From: Candidatus Gastranaerophilales bacterium
Lineage (GTDB): Bacteria > Cyanobacteriota > Vampirovibrionia > Gastranaerophilales > Gastranaerophilaceae
Direction: 5' to 3'
DNA: 49,198 nucleotides
Assembly (NCBI GenBank): GCA_944322855.1
Contig: CALUQG010000004.1
Location: 94,013-143,210, forward strand
This document shows, piece by piece, positions 28,698 to 39,002 of the stretch. The stretch's first letter is position 1. The number at the start of each line of letters is the position of its first letter. The notes under the pieces were generated by a model. That model was not told the DNA's origin, did not search any database, and was given only the letters and a program-made list of their open reading frames with translations. The position numbers and the translations under genes were made by a program.

Positions 28698-28771
28698 TGG
28701 CTCCGGGACATGGATTCGAACCACGATTAGATGATCCAGAGTCACCTGTCCTGCCGTTAGACGATCCCGGA
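28698..28771 (-). tRNA. tRNA-Gln, anticodon CTG
   Basis: The 74-nt gene on the minus strand folds as a cloverleaf: acceptor TCCGGGA/TCCCGGA with an unpaired G, D arm GTC...GAC, anticodon stem GGTGA/TCATC with loop CTCTGGA (anticodon CTG), T arm CGTGG/CCATG with loop TTCGAAT, and an encoded CCA. The D arm resembles those of tRNA-Glu, as is common where Gln-tRNA is made by amidation of Glu-tRNA. Confidence 0.92.
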
Positions 28772-28871
28772 ATGCTCACAATTAATATTGTATCACTATG
28801 AAAATTCTGGTCAATTAAAAAATTATTTCATATTTTAAATCATCTAAAAGCGGTATATATTTGTATAAAAT

Positions 28872-28900
28872 TTGTATAAAATCAAATAAGATTGTATAAT
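28872..28900 (+). promoter_or_regulatory. Promoter of atpD-atpC
   Basis: TTGTAT (28872-28877) and TATAAT (28895-28900) are 17 bp apart. The segment TTGTATAA is repeated three times between 28860 and 28900, which gives overlapping promoter-like copies ahead of atpD. Confidence 0.5.
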
Positions 28901-28921
28901 TGCAACATAAATAGAAAATAA

Positions 28922-30523
<1,602 letters not shown>

Positions 30524-30536
30524 TTGAAGGTTAAAT

Positions 30537-30941
30537 ATGTCAAAAAAAATAAATCTTAAAATAATTACACATGAAAAAGAAGTCTACAATGACAATGTAG
30601 ATGCGATTTATTCAAAAAGCGTCGAAGGTGAATTCGGAATACTTCCGGATCACCAGCCGTTTATGGCTGCACTTGATATTGGTGTCACAAGAGCTGAAAT
30701 TGACGGAAAAAAAGAAAATTTTACCACCATGGGCGGTATATTTCAGTTTAAAAATAATGAGGCCTTGATTTTGACAGATTTGGCAGAAAAAGGCAGTGAT
30801 ATAGATGTCACAAGAGCAAAATCAGCTAAGGAACGTGCCGAGGCCAGACTCGGCTCTCATGATGTTGAAGTTGACAATGCCCGTGCGCAAATTGCTCTTG
30901 CCAAAGCTCTTGCCCGTCTGAAAGCGGCTATGAAAGACTAA
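30537..30941 (+). CDS. atpC: F-type ATP synthase subunit epsilon
   Basis: The 134-residue central-stalk subunit has the N-terminal beta sandwich (LKIITHEKEVYNDNVDAIY, GEFGILPDHQPFMAAL) and the C-terminal helical hairpin (RAKSAKERAEARLGS, ALAKALARLKAAMKD). It inhibits hydrolysis and links the F1 head to the c ring. A weak GAAGG site precedes the ATG. It is probably cotranscribed with atpD across the repeat region. Confidence 0.96.
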   Translation: MSKKINLKIITHEKEVYNDNVDAIYSKSVEGEFGILPDHQPFMAALDIGVTRAEIDGKKENFTTMGGIFQFKNNEALILTDLAEKGSDIDVTRAKSAKERAEARLGSHDVEVDNARAQIALAKALARLKAAMKD

Positions 30942-31100
30942 TATATTTTTGCATTTATTTTTAATCTTTTGTAACTGTTTACCTGTATATTTTTCATTCA
31001 ACCTAATAGGTGCAATTTGGTTATAATTTGATAAACCAGAACAAGATTTTTGCAACATGTAGTATAATAAAAAAATTTATTTTGCTAAAATACTATTCAC

Positions 31101-31129
31101 TTGCCTGATGTGCTTATTCAGGGTATAAT
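31101..31129 (+). promoter_or_regulatory. Promoter of the DivIC/FtsB-like gene
   Basis: TTGCCT (31101-31106) and a perfect TATAAT (31124-31129) are 17 bp apart, ~75 bp ahead of the gene at 31207. The rest of the 265-bp gap after atpC holds nothing else that I recognise. Confidence 0.55.
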
Positions 31130-31206
31130 GTCCATACATTGTTTTCGCAAATTGTTGTTGTGTAAAGGAATGACAGACAGGGTAGATTAGTGCAGGGAAA
31201 ACAAGT

Positions 31207-31599
31207 ATGAATAAACCTGACTTAATTGAAAAAACTCAGCAAAAAAATAATCAAAGAAAAAATAAAATTCGTTTTTATTATTCTTTTTTGACAATTTTGC
31301 TGCTTGTTTGTCTTGTTCATGTCGGTGTTAGTGCTTTTAAAAATATTACAAAGAGCATAAGCTATCATGGCAAAATAAAGAAAATGAAAGCACTGAATCA
31401 GCAGGCATATATGGAAAATCAAAAACTCAAAGAAGAGCTTGATGATTTTAGTTCAATGAAAAGCCTTGAAGCTATTGCAAGAAACAACCTTAAAATGGCT
31501 GGAAAAGACGAGGTTCTTGTTATAATAAATAAACCACAGCCGCCGCAGCAGCAAAATCAAAATCAGAACTTGAAGAAAAAGAAAAAAGACAAAAAATAA
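31207..31599 (+). CDS. FtsB/DivIC-like septum protein
   Basis: The 130-residue bitopic protein has a basic N-terminus, one membrane helix (~24-46, FYYSFLTILLLVCLVHVGVSA), a coiled coil (~55-85) and LEAIARNNLKMAGKDEVLVII. This last segment is the FtsB/DivIC family pattern, in which a coiled coil is followed by a conserved short domain that joins FtsL and FtsQ at the septum. A Gln/Pro-rich and Lys-rich tail ends it. The family is clear. Which of FtsL, FtsB or DivIC it replaces is not. Confidence 0.78.
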   Translation: MNKPDLIEKTQQKNNQRKNKIRFYYSFLTILLLVCLVHVGVSAFKNITKSISYHGKIKKMKALNQQAYMENQKLKEELDDFSSMKSLEAIARNNLKMAGKDEVLVIINKPQPPQQQNQNQNLKKKKKDKK

Positions 31600-31640
31600 A
31601 ACTCCCAAGCCGTTGGTCTCATGCATTGGGAGTTATTGTT
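31600..31640 (+). terminator. Probable terminator after the FtsB-like gene
   Basis: AACTCCCAA (31600-31608) and TTGGGAGTT (31626-31634) pair around a 17-nt loop, followed by ATTGTTT. The T-run is weak. Confidence 0.55.
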
Positions 31641-31732
31641 TAAAATGTTTCAATCCCAGAAGTAAAAACCTTACTCCATCTTGCTATTCAGCATTTTTTG
31701 AAAGAAACATTAACTGTTTACTTCAATACTTT

Positions 31733-31888
31733 TTACTTCAAAGCAGCGAGTTTTGCGCATATCCCTATGTCGGAGTTAATCATTTTGGCGCTTGCAACTG
31801 CCATTGATCTTCTTTTTTTTGCGCCTCTTAAAATGAATGCTACACCGTCATTTATGTTACTCATTGATTTTTCTGCTTTTTTTATCAT
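31733..31888 (-). CDS. Small basic protein of unknown function
   Basis: From the ATG at 31888 the frame gives 51 residues, with AAGGGG ~9 nt upstream; a longer frame begins at 32023 but lacks a ribosome site. The product is basic (RGAKKRRSMAVASAK) and has CAKLAALK at the end. I recognise no family, and coding status is uncertain. Confidence 0.4.
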   Translation of the reverse strand: MIKKAEKSMSNINDGVAFILRGAKKRRSMAVASAKMINSDIGICAKLAALK

Positions 31889-31999
31889 CAAATTGCACCC
31901 CTTAACCTGAATATTTTTCTGTATATTATTCATATCGGGCAAATTGAAATTATCTTTAGTTTTTGAAACTACATGTTTACATTTGTTTACACATTGACT

Positions 32000-32056
32000 G
32001 TAAAAAATAAAACCTGAACCCACATATCTATAAAAATGAATATTTGAGTTCAGGTA
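32000..32056 (-). terminator. Terminator of the small Cys-rich gene
   Basis: ACCTGAAC (32012-32019) and GTTCAGGT (32048-32055) pair across a 28-nt loop. On the minus strand the stem is followed by TTTTATTTTTTAC. It lies 35 bp past the gene ending at 32091. Confidence 0.6.
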
Positions 32057-32090
32057 AATTTTTAGTGAAATCAGACTGTGTAAATATTAA

Positions 32091-32309
32091 TTAGTCTGAA
32101 AGAATTTGTGGGATGTCAACATCAGGTTTGCCCAATACTCTGACTAATTCCAGAACAGAGGCTTTCATCTGACATTTTTGAGATGTACCGTTGAAGAAAT
32201 CAGTATAAAAACAACCTTCACAAACACAACCTCTTTTATAACATTCCAAAGCCGTATTAGTCCATCTTCTAACGGCAATAGATCTTCCCATGTCTCTGCT
32301 TCTAAGCAC
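32091..32309 (-). CDS. Small Cys-rich protein of unknown function
   Basis: The 72-residue protein starts at GTG (32309), with GGGAGGA about 9 nt upstream. Four Cys lie in a compact cluster, CYKRGCVCEGC (CX4CXCX2C spacing), with a fifth in SQKCQMK. This could hold a metal or an Fe-S cluster. The rest is helical, ending LVRVLGKPDVDIPQILSD. A terminator follows. It stands alone and is a well-formed gene unit, but I recognise no family. Confidence 0.65.
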   Translation of the reverse strand: MLRSRDMGRSIAVRRWTNTALECYKRGCVCEGCFYTDFFNGTSQKCQMKASVLELVRVLGKPDVDIPQILSD

Positions 32310-32725
32310 TTTTATATGTCCTCCCGTTTTTCCCGTTCTGACTCCTTATCTTTATACTATTCCATTCCCTAAAATAAGTATAAGCTGTACAGTGATGTAC
32401 AAAAGAGTCTAGAGTTGTCTTCCGCAAAATCCCCGATGCGGCTTGTTTAGTAACTCTTTTTTTTATTATATAGACAAAAATCCTTTTTACAAGGCAATCA
32501 TGCGGAATTGTTACGAATTATTTCAATCTCTGTAACCTTTAAAATTCAATATTCTTGAGGTTTTTTGTTGTTTACAATTCAATTGCTGACATGGTTTCCA
32601 TGATTTGAACATGCTCAAATCATGTCAGAGAGCATGTTTAAGTGCTTATTTCTTATATTTAAGAATTGTAAATTTTTGATTTTTTTATTTTGAAAAATAC
32701 CTGAAATTAACGTAATTTAACATAT
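32310..32725. other. Intergenic region with several inverted repeats
   Basis: No gene is visible. At 32402-32465, AAAGAGT and ACTCTTT, with an inner CCGCA/TGCGG stem, are followed by a T-run on the plus strand, a terminator-like shape. At 32586-32638 three inverted repeats overlap: CTGACATG/CATGTCAG (32586-32593, 32621-32628), CATGATTTGA/TCAAATCATG (32599-32608, 32615-32624) and AACATGCT/AGCATGTT (32608-32615, 32631-32638). The third cannot form with the second, because they share bases. Confidence 0.55.
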
Positions 32726-32754
32726 TTGAACTAAGATAAAAAATAGTCTATATT
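32726..32754 (+). promoter_or_regulatory. Promoter of the second fliF operon
   Basis: TTGAAC (32726-32731) and TATATT (32749-32754) are 17 bp apart. The predicted start is near 32761, where ATAGGT and ACCTAT (32761-32779) would form a hairpin at the very 5' end of the transcript. Confidence 0.55.
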
Positions 32755-32810
32755 TTTAATATAGGTGAGTTGTACCTATTTTGAAATAAAAATTAGACAA
32801 AGGGGAAAAG

Positions 32811-34394
32811 TTGGAAACAAATTATTTTAAACTGTTCATTGATGATTTAACAAAACTGTGGAACGGTTTAGAAGTCGGACAAAAATTGGGTATAATAGTT
32901 CTCGGAGCCATAACATTAATGGTTTCGGCATTTTTTATTGTTAAATCTATGGAGCCTAATTGGTCTGTTTTGTATTCTGATTTATCCCAGCAGGATGCTG
33001 CTGCAGTGTCTGAAAGTTTGAAAAAAAGCGGATATCCTTTTAAGCTCAGTGCTGATAAAAAATCCGTGCTTGTGCCTCAGGAGATGCAAGATGAGTTGAG
33101 AATATATGTAGCAGAAAACGACCTTATACAAGATTCTTCTCCGGGATTTGAGCTTTTGGATGACATGCAGCTCGGGTCTACGGATTTTAAAAACAAACTC
33201 ACAAAACAAAGAATTTATCAAGGAGAACTTACACGCTCAATTGAAAAAATGAGCGGAATAAGAAAAGCTCGTGTTCAAATAGCAGATCCTGAACGTTCTG
33301 TTTTTTCAGAAAAGGATGAAGCTCCTACAGCTTCTGTTATGCTAATTTTAGAACCAGGATACAAGCTCAAAACTTCTCAAATCAAAGCAATAAAAAATCT
33401 TGTTGCCTATGCTATACCGAGATTGACTCCGGAAAGAGTATTTTTGACAGACCAGTCAGGGAACAATCTTTCTGATGATATAGAAAAAAATTCAAATGAT
33501 ATTGAATCATACAAAATAAACTATGAAAATCAAACTGCAAAAAAAATTCAAGATGTATTGGACAAGATTGTAGGATCTGACAATGCATCTGTTCAGGTTA
33601 GTGCTGATATAGATTTTAATTCAACACGTTCAACAATAGAAAGCTATATACCTGTCGGTGAATCTCAGCAGGGCGTGTTGACTTCAACCCAAACAGAAAC
33701 TGAAAATTATGAAAATCCTAATCCAAATACGGCAGGAATTACTACCGGTTCAAACAATCCTCCTGCTCAGCCTGCACCGGGTGGTCAGCCAAGAAATTTG
33801 AATTATCAAAAACAAAAAACAGCAAGTACATATAGCGTTTCAAAAGAGATTAAGCAAATTATATATGCTCCGGGTACTGTTAAAAGGATGACTATTGCTG
33901 TTGCTGTTAACAAAATTTTGACTACACAGGAAAAAGAAGAGCTTGAAAAACTTGTTATTTCTGCAAGCGGAGCAGATCTCAACAGAGGTGATATTATAAA
34001 TATCACAAGTCTTGAGTTTTCGGCAAAAGATCAGAATATTGCAGCTGCAACACAAGAAGCAAAAGCTATTCAGAAAGAAAAAACACAAGAAATTGTTGTT
34101 AACAAACTTGTACCGATGTTTGTGATACTGGTGCTCGGACTTGTTGCGTTGTTTGTCTTCCGTTCACTGTTTGGAAAAACAACTGCTGCCGCAGATGGCT
34201 GGGATGAACAGTATCAAGAACAGCAGCAGGCAATTACTGATAACTTGATAGACAAGTTTGAAGTTGAATCGCTTCCTCAGATTGAAGCAAAACTCAATCC
34301 TGAGCTGGATAAACTAAAATCAGACCTAACAGACACAATTATGTCTGACCCGTCGGAAGCAGCAAAAATACTTATTTCATATATTAAGGACTAA
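32811..34394 (+). CDS. fliF: Flagellar MS-ring protein FliF (second, canonical copy)
   Basis: The protein has 527 residues. A membrane helix lies at ~26-46 (GIIVLGAITLMVSAFFIV). The YscJ/FliF domain has GFELLDDMQLGSTDFKNK, RSIEKMSGIRKARVQIA, and PERVFLTDQSGN. A Pro/Asn-rich region near 300-330 precedes a second helix near 440-462 (VPMFVILVLGLVALFVF). The tail ends AKILISYIKD, the FliG-binding helix. All these are standard FliF features. The start is TTG at 32811, with AAAGGGG just ahead. fliG follows 8 bp later. Confidence 0.96.
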   Translation: METNYFKLFIDDLTKLWNGLEVGQKLGIIVLGAITLMVSAFFIVKSMEPNWSVLYSDLSQQDAAAVSESLKKSGYPFKLSADKKSVLVPQEMQDELRIYVAENDLIQDSSPGFELLDDMQLGSTDFKNKLTKQRIYQGELTRSIEKMSGIRKARVQIADPERSVFSEKDEAPTASVMLILEPGYKLKTSQIKAIKNLVAYAIPRLTPERVFLTDQSGNNLSDDIEKNSNDIESYKINYENQTAKKIQDVLDKIVGSDNASVQVSADIDFNSTRSTIESYIPVGESQQGVLTSTQTETENYENPNPNTAGITTGSNNPPAQPAPGGQPRNLNYQKQKTASTYSVSKEIKQIIYAPGTVKRMTIAVAVNKILTTQEKEELEKLVISASGADLNRGDIINITSLEFSAKDQNIAAATQEAKAIQKEKTQEIVVNKLVPMFVILVLGLVALFVFRSLFGKTTAAADGWDEQYQEQQQAITDNLIDKFEVESLPQIEAKLNPELDKLKSDLTDTIMSDPSEAAKILISYIKD

Positions 34395-34402
34395 ACTGAA
34401 AA

Positions 34403-35425
34403 ATGGTGGAAATAGCCTACGAAACAATGACTCAGAGACAGAAAGTTGCAGCGCTTTTAATTGCGTTAGGGCCTTCTACAGCTTCTGAAATCTTAAAAAA
34501 TATAAAAGATGATGATATTCTTGAACAAATAACCTTTGATATTGCCAGTTTAAATAAAGTTCCGACAGAGATAATGAATCAGGTATTGGAAGAATTTCAC
34601 TCTCTGTTTCTTGCAAGTGATTATCTGGCTTCAGGCGGTACTAATTATGCAAGAACATTGCTTGAAAAAGCATATGGCGCTGAACAGGCACAAAATATGC
34701 TGGGCCGACTTGTTAATTTGCTTACTACAAACCCGTTTCAATTTTTTAATGATGCGGATCCTTCTCAGCTTGCAACTTCTTTTCAAAATGAAAATCCACA
34801 GCTGATTGCGCTTATTCTTGCATATTTAAAACCTGAAAGTTCTGCCAAAGTTCTCAACAGTTTGCCTCCTGAAGTACAAGCTCAGGTTGCATTCAAAATT
34901 GCGGATATGAATTCTACAAACCCTGAAATTATTTCTGAAATAGAAAAAATTGTGGAAAGTAAATTCTCATCAGTTGTTGCTCAAGACTTTTCAAAAGCAG
35001 GCGGTGTAGGGGCGCTTGCTAATATTTTGAACCGTTCCGACCGTGCGACCGAAAAGAATGTTCTTGAATATCTTGAAATGAAAAATCTTGAACTTGCAGA
35101 AGGTGTTCGTGAACTTATGTTTGTATTTGAAGACATTATTCAGCTCAAAGATAACGCTATTCAGCGTATTATCAGGGAAGTTGAGACACGGGATCTTGCA
35201 ATTTCACTCAAAGGTGTCAGAGAAGAAATCAAAGAGAAAATTTATAGCAACATGTCAGAGCGTGCCCAGACAATGCTCAAAGAAGAACTTGAATACATGG
35301 GGCCTGTCAGAGCAAAAGAAGTTCAGGAAAAACAGACAAAAATTGTTGGTATTATCCGTGCACTTGAATCTGCAGGTGAAATTGTAATCACCAGAGACAC
35401 AGCCGAGGATGAATACATTGAGTAA
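34403..35425 (+). CDS. fliG: Flagellar motor switch protein FliG
   Basis: At 340 residues the length is that of FliG. It has the N-terminal FliF-binding domain (QRQKVAALLIALGPSTASEI), the middle domain with LIALILAYLKPESSAKVLNSLP, which carries the family's LxxLP pattern, and the C-terminal torque domain starting VRELMFVFEDIIQLKDNAIQ. The latter has the charged helix RIIREVETRDLAISLKG that meets the stator. Its last 17 bp overlap fliH. Confidence 0.96.
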   Translation: MVEIAYETMTQRQKVAALLIALGPSTASEILKNIKDDDILEQITFDIASLNKVPTEIMNQVLEEFHSLFLASDYLASGGTNYARTLLEKAYGAEQAQNMLGRLVNLLTTNPFQFFNDADPSQLATSFQNENPQLIALILAYLKPESSAKVLNSLPPEVQAQVAFKIADMNSTNPEIISEIEKIVESKFSSVVAQDFSKAGGVGALANILNRSDRATEKNVLEYLEMKNLELAEGVRELMFVFEDIIQLKDNAIQRIIREVETRDLAISLKGVREEIKEKIYSNMSERAQTMLKEELEYMGPVRAKEVQEKQTKIVGIIRALESAGEIVITRDTAEDEYIE

Positions 35426-36197
35426 AATTGATGCCAGCAAAATAAATCTCGGAAATTCATTTGTTATAAACAGTGACGGAAAAGGACTGGTTAACAAAGA
35501 AATTACCGATGCACAGCTCATTGCAGACACTATCATTGCTGAAGCAAAGAAAAAAGCACAGATTATTTTGCAAGAAGCAGGGCAAAAAGCTGACAAAATA
35601 CTTATACAGGCTGAAGAACAGGCTGAAGCCAGCAAGGACGAAGTTCTTGCAGATTCAAAAAAACAGGGTTATGAAGAAGGATACGAGGAAGGTAAGGAAA
35701 AAATCACTACCGAGATGGAAGATCTTGTTTATAATCTGAATAATTTTGCAAAGTCAAAATTTGAAATGAAAAACCGCATAATAAAATCTGTTCACAATGA
35801 TATTATTGATTTAATTCTTGCGATATCCGAAGAGATTTGTAAAACACAGATAACTTATAACAGACAGGCTCTTATCAACCTTGTTTCAAATGCAATTGCA
35901 CAGTTAAAAGAAAAAGAGAATGTTACCATTATTGTAAATCCTGAAATGGCAAGAAAAATTTATGAAATATCAGATGATTTGAAAGATAAAATACACAATC
36001 TTGAACATATAAAAATAGTTGAAGATACAGCTGTTTCTCCTGACGGAACAATTGTAGAATCTGTCGGTTCAAGAGTTGATGCAAGAGTTAAAGCTCAAAT
36101 TGAACAATTTGCACAGCATCTTTATAATGAATTAAACTCTACTCCTGAGTCTGAACTCGTAAGAGAAATAGAGCAAGACGAAAATAACAATGATTAA
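35409..36197 (+). CDS. fliH: FliH-like export ATPase regulator (second copy)
   Basis: The 262-residue protein has a long coiled coil (~35-100, AKKKAQIILQEAGQKADKIL) and a C-terminal FliH domain (from LILAISEEICKTQITYNR). It should bind FliI from the gene next to it. It overlaps fliG by 17 bp at the start and fliI by 8 bp at the end, so the four genes are tightly coupled. It lacks the basic patch of the first fliH-like copy. Confidence 0.87.
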   Translation: MNTLSKIDASKINLGNSFVINSDGKGLVNKEITDAQLIADTIIAEAKKKAQIILQEAGQKADKILIQAEEQAEASKDEVLADSKKQGYEEGYEEGKEKITTEMEDLVYNLNNFAKSKFEMKNRIIKSVHNDIIDLILAISEEICKTQITYNRQALINLVSNAIAQLKEKENVTIIVNPEMARKIYEISDDLKDKIHNLEHIKIVEDTAVSPDGTIVESVGSRVDARVKAQIEQFAQHLYNELNSTPESELVREIEQDENNND

Positions 36198-37509
36198 TCT
36201 TGAAAGATACAAAAATGTAATAAAAAAAACAAATTCGATGCAGGAAGTCGGGAAAGTTATTCAGATTATCGGATTGATAATAGAAGCTGACGGCCCGAAA
36301 TCAAGTATCGGTGATCTTTGTTATATATACAACAGCTTTGACAAAGAGCCGATATGGGCAGAGGTAGTCGGTTTTAAAACATCAAAAATTCTTTTGATGC
36401 CGCTTGGTTCTATGGAAGGGCTTATGCCCGGGGCTGTTGTTATGAATACCGGTTCTTCAATGAAAATCAAAGTTGGTCCGCAGCTTTTAGGAAGAGTTCT
36501 GGACGGTTTAGGCCGTCCGATAGACAATCTGGGGGTTATAAATACGCAGTCTTTGTATTCTACTCAGGCAGAGATTATCAATCCTTTGAACAGACAGTTG
36601 ATAAGAACACCGCTGTCTCTCGGTATACGATCTATTGACGGTTTTATTACTGCAGGTAAAGGACAGAGACTGGGTGTGTTTGCCGGATCAGGTGTCGGAA
36701 AATCCACTACACTGGCTATGATGGCTAAAAATACAAATGCTGATTTAAACGTAATAGCATTGATTGGTGAACGAGGCCGTGAGGTCAGAGAGTTTATTGA
36801 AACAACATTGGGCCCTGAAGGAATGAAACGTTCAATAGTTGTTGTTGCCACATCAGAGCAGCCTTCGCTTGTAAAAATTAAAGCAGGATTTGTTGCAACA
36901 GCGATTGCGGAATATTTTAGAGACCAGGGCAGAGACGTATTGTTTATGCTTGATAGTGTAACCCGTATAGCGATGGCTCAAAGAGAAGTCGGGCTTGCTG
37001 TCGGTGAACCTCCGGCAACAAGAGGTTATACCCCTTCGGTTTTTGCTTTGATGCCAAAGCTTTTGGAACGTGCAGGAAGTAACGAATACGGTACGATTAC
37101 AGGTTTATATACGGTTCTTGTTGAAGGTGATGATTTTAATGAGCCGATATCTGATACAGCGAGAAGTATTCTCGATGGTCATATTATGCTTTCCAGAGAG
37201 CTTGCTCACAAAAATCATTATCCAGCAGTTGACGTGCTGCAAAGTGTCAGCCGTGTTATGAAAGAGGTTACTGATTCTGAACATGCTGTGTCAGCAGGGA
37301 AAATAAGAACCCTTCTTGCCGCATACAAAAAGAACGAAGATTTGATAAACATTGGTGCGTATGTTTCAGGCGCTGACCCTGTTACTGATCAGGCTATCAA
37401 GTTTATGCCTCAGATTAATGAATTTTTACAGCAAAAAGTTGATGAAAAAACAACTTATGAGGAGACCGTCGCTGCTTTAATTAACCTTGGAAGGCAGATA
37501 AACTTATAA
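36190..37509 (+). CDS. fliI: Flagellum-specific ATPase FliI (second, canonical copy)
   Basis: The 439-residue ATPase has Walker [16 protein letters not shown] near residue 163-173, the GERGREVREFIE segment, LDSVTRIAMAQREVGLAVGEPPATRGY and YTVLVEGDDFNEPI. These follow the standard FliI consensus closely. It completes the fliFGHI operon. The sequence differs from the copy at 1269 throughout the catalytic core, so the two are old paralogues rather than a recent duplication. Confidence 0.96.
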   Translation: MINLERYKNVIKKTNSMQEVGKVIQIIGLIIEADGPKSSIGDLCYIYNSFDKEPIWAEVVGFKTSKILLMPLGSMEGLMPGAVVMNTGSSMKIKVGPQLLGRVLDGLGRPIDNLGVINTQSLYSTQAEIINPLNRQLIRTPLSLGIRSIDGFITAGKGQRLGVFAGSGVGKSTTLAMMAKNTNADLNVIALIGERGREVREFIETTLGPEGMKRSIVVVATSEQPSLVKIKAGFVATAIAEYFRDQGRDVLFMLDSVTRIAMAQREVGLAVGEPPATRGYTPSVFALMPKLLERAGSNEYGTITGLYTVLVEGDDFNEPISDTARSILDGHIMLSRELAHKNHYPAVDVLQSVSRVMKEVTDSEHAVSAGKIRTLLAAYKKNEDLINIGAYVSGADPVTDQAIKFMPQINEFLQQKVDEKTTYEETVAALINLGRQINL

Positions 37510-37593
37510 GTCTTGACAGTTTCTGAGTTTTTATAGTCAATCGGCTTTCAGTTTTATTTGTTTTTACAATGTTTTAAAAATTTGCTTGTGTTT

Positions 37594-38859
37594 TTAGCTT
37601 TCAATTTCGTTAAAATGACACAAAATTGTTTCATGCTTTTTTATTTCCTCGAGCATTTTTTCAGAATGAACTTCTAATGGATATGCATGGATTTCTGTTT
37701 TGGTGCTTTTGGATTTGTCCAGTATAAGCACACCATCTTTTGACTGCTGCATATAGTTAAGCTCATTTGGCATAATATACTCCTGCCCGTTGGCTTTGAT
37801 GCGTCCGTTTGGAGCATATAAAAAGCAGTTTTTGTAAAAATTGCAGCATTTTGCGCATAGTGCAAAATTTCCGTTTTCACAAAGAGCCTGCCTCATTTTG
37901 TTGGCTTTTGCATTATTCCATAATGACCAGAAGTCTTCCTGTGTAATATTACCTATGGTATTTTCAATACAGTTTGAAACATCGCCGTTTGCGCTTACAA
38001 AAGCTGTAAGCCAGGGGGTTGTGCAGCGCATATAGGGCCTTATTGTTTTCAAATCCTGTTCAAAATAGTATTTTTCAATTTCATCATCATGCAGATACGG
38101 AAAAATAAATGTGTCTACATTGCAGACAGGTGCTATTTTTTTGAATAAATTTTTTAGTTTATTTGTATATGTTTTATCGATTTTATATTGTTTTTTTGTT
38201 GTGAAGCATTCTCCATACGTCTGATGAAGACAGGTTTCCCACTCGGTTTTGGATAACTCGTTCAGTTTTTCTGTTGCAAATTGAAGATGTTGAAATACAA
38301 TCTGGTCAACATTTTCCTTTTGTATTGTTTGTATAAATTTGTCTGTTTCATCTATGTTGTCCGGAAGAAGTACGGAATTTACATATATGTATATGTTTGG
38401 ATTTTTCTTTTTAATTTCATTTAATTTTCTGATATTTTCGATAGCTTTTTTGAATGTCCCTTTTACTCCTCTGATTTTGTCATGTGTTTCTTCAAGGCCG
38501 TCTATGCTGAATGTAACTGTTATATTTTTACATTTAGAAACAGCTTCGAGATGTTTGTCCAGTAAGGTTCCGTTTGTGACAATCTGGATATAAAAGCCAA
38601 GGTTGTTTAAATAATCGATTATTGTATCAAAGTCTTTATACAACAGAGGTTCACCGCCCATAAGAATTATTTTTGGTTTAGGGTTTACATCACTGATAGT
38701 GTCAAAAAATTTTTTCCATTCTTCAACCGGCAAATCCGGACAGGCGAACTCTTTAAAATTTTCTCCGTACTGAGAGCACATTTCGCATCTGAGATTGCAT
38801 CGATTGGTCAAATAAACAACAAATTCCATTACAAAAGGCAGGTTCAAAGTCATATTCAT
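37594..38859 (-). CDS. Radical SAM protein with SPASM-type C-terminus
   Basis: The 421-residue protein has the radical SAM cluster motif CNLRCEMC near residues 21-28, GGEPLLYKDFDTII and IVTNGTLLD. Further Cys in MRCTTPWLTAFVSANGDVSNC and ALCAKCCNFYKNC suggest extra Fe-S clusters of the SPASM/Twitch type. A ~70-residue tail follows. Such enzymes modify peptides or proteins, or mature other enzymes. It converges on the fliFGHI operon, and the nearest recognisable partner is that operon. No small peptide substrate gene is obvious beside it. Confidence 0.9.
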   Translation of the reverse strand: MNMTLNLPFVMEFVVYLTNRCNLRCEMCSQYGENFKEFACPDLPVEEWKKFFDTISDVNPKPKIILMGGEPLLYKDFDTIIDYLNNLGFYIQIVTNGTLLDKHLEAVSKCKNITVTFSIDGLEETHDKIRGVKGTFKKAIENIRKLNEIKKKNPNIYIYVNSVLLPDNIDETDKFIQTIQKENVDQIVFQHLQFATEKLNELSKTEWETCLHQTYGECFTTKKQYKIDKTYTNKLKNLFKKIAPVCNVDTFIFPYLHDDEIEKYYFEQDLKTIRPYMRCTTPWLTAFVSANGDVSNCIENTIGNITQEDFWSLWNNAKANKMRQALCENGNFALCAKCCNFYKNCFLYAPNGRIKANGQEYIMPNELNYMQQSKDGVLILDKSKSTKTEIHAYPLEVHSEKMLEEIKKHETILCHFNEIES

Positions 38860-39002
38860 CCGTCATTTCTATATCCAGATATTTTTTGCAAATAAATGTA
38901 AGATATCATATAGGTTACAAGTTTAAACATACAGTATTGTGCTGTTTTGGGTTATGTTTTTTAAGAAAATTTACAATATTTTTACATATTATTTTATAAA
39001 AT

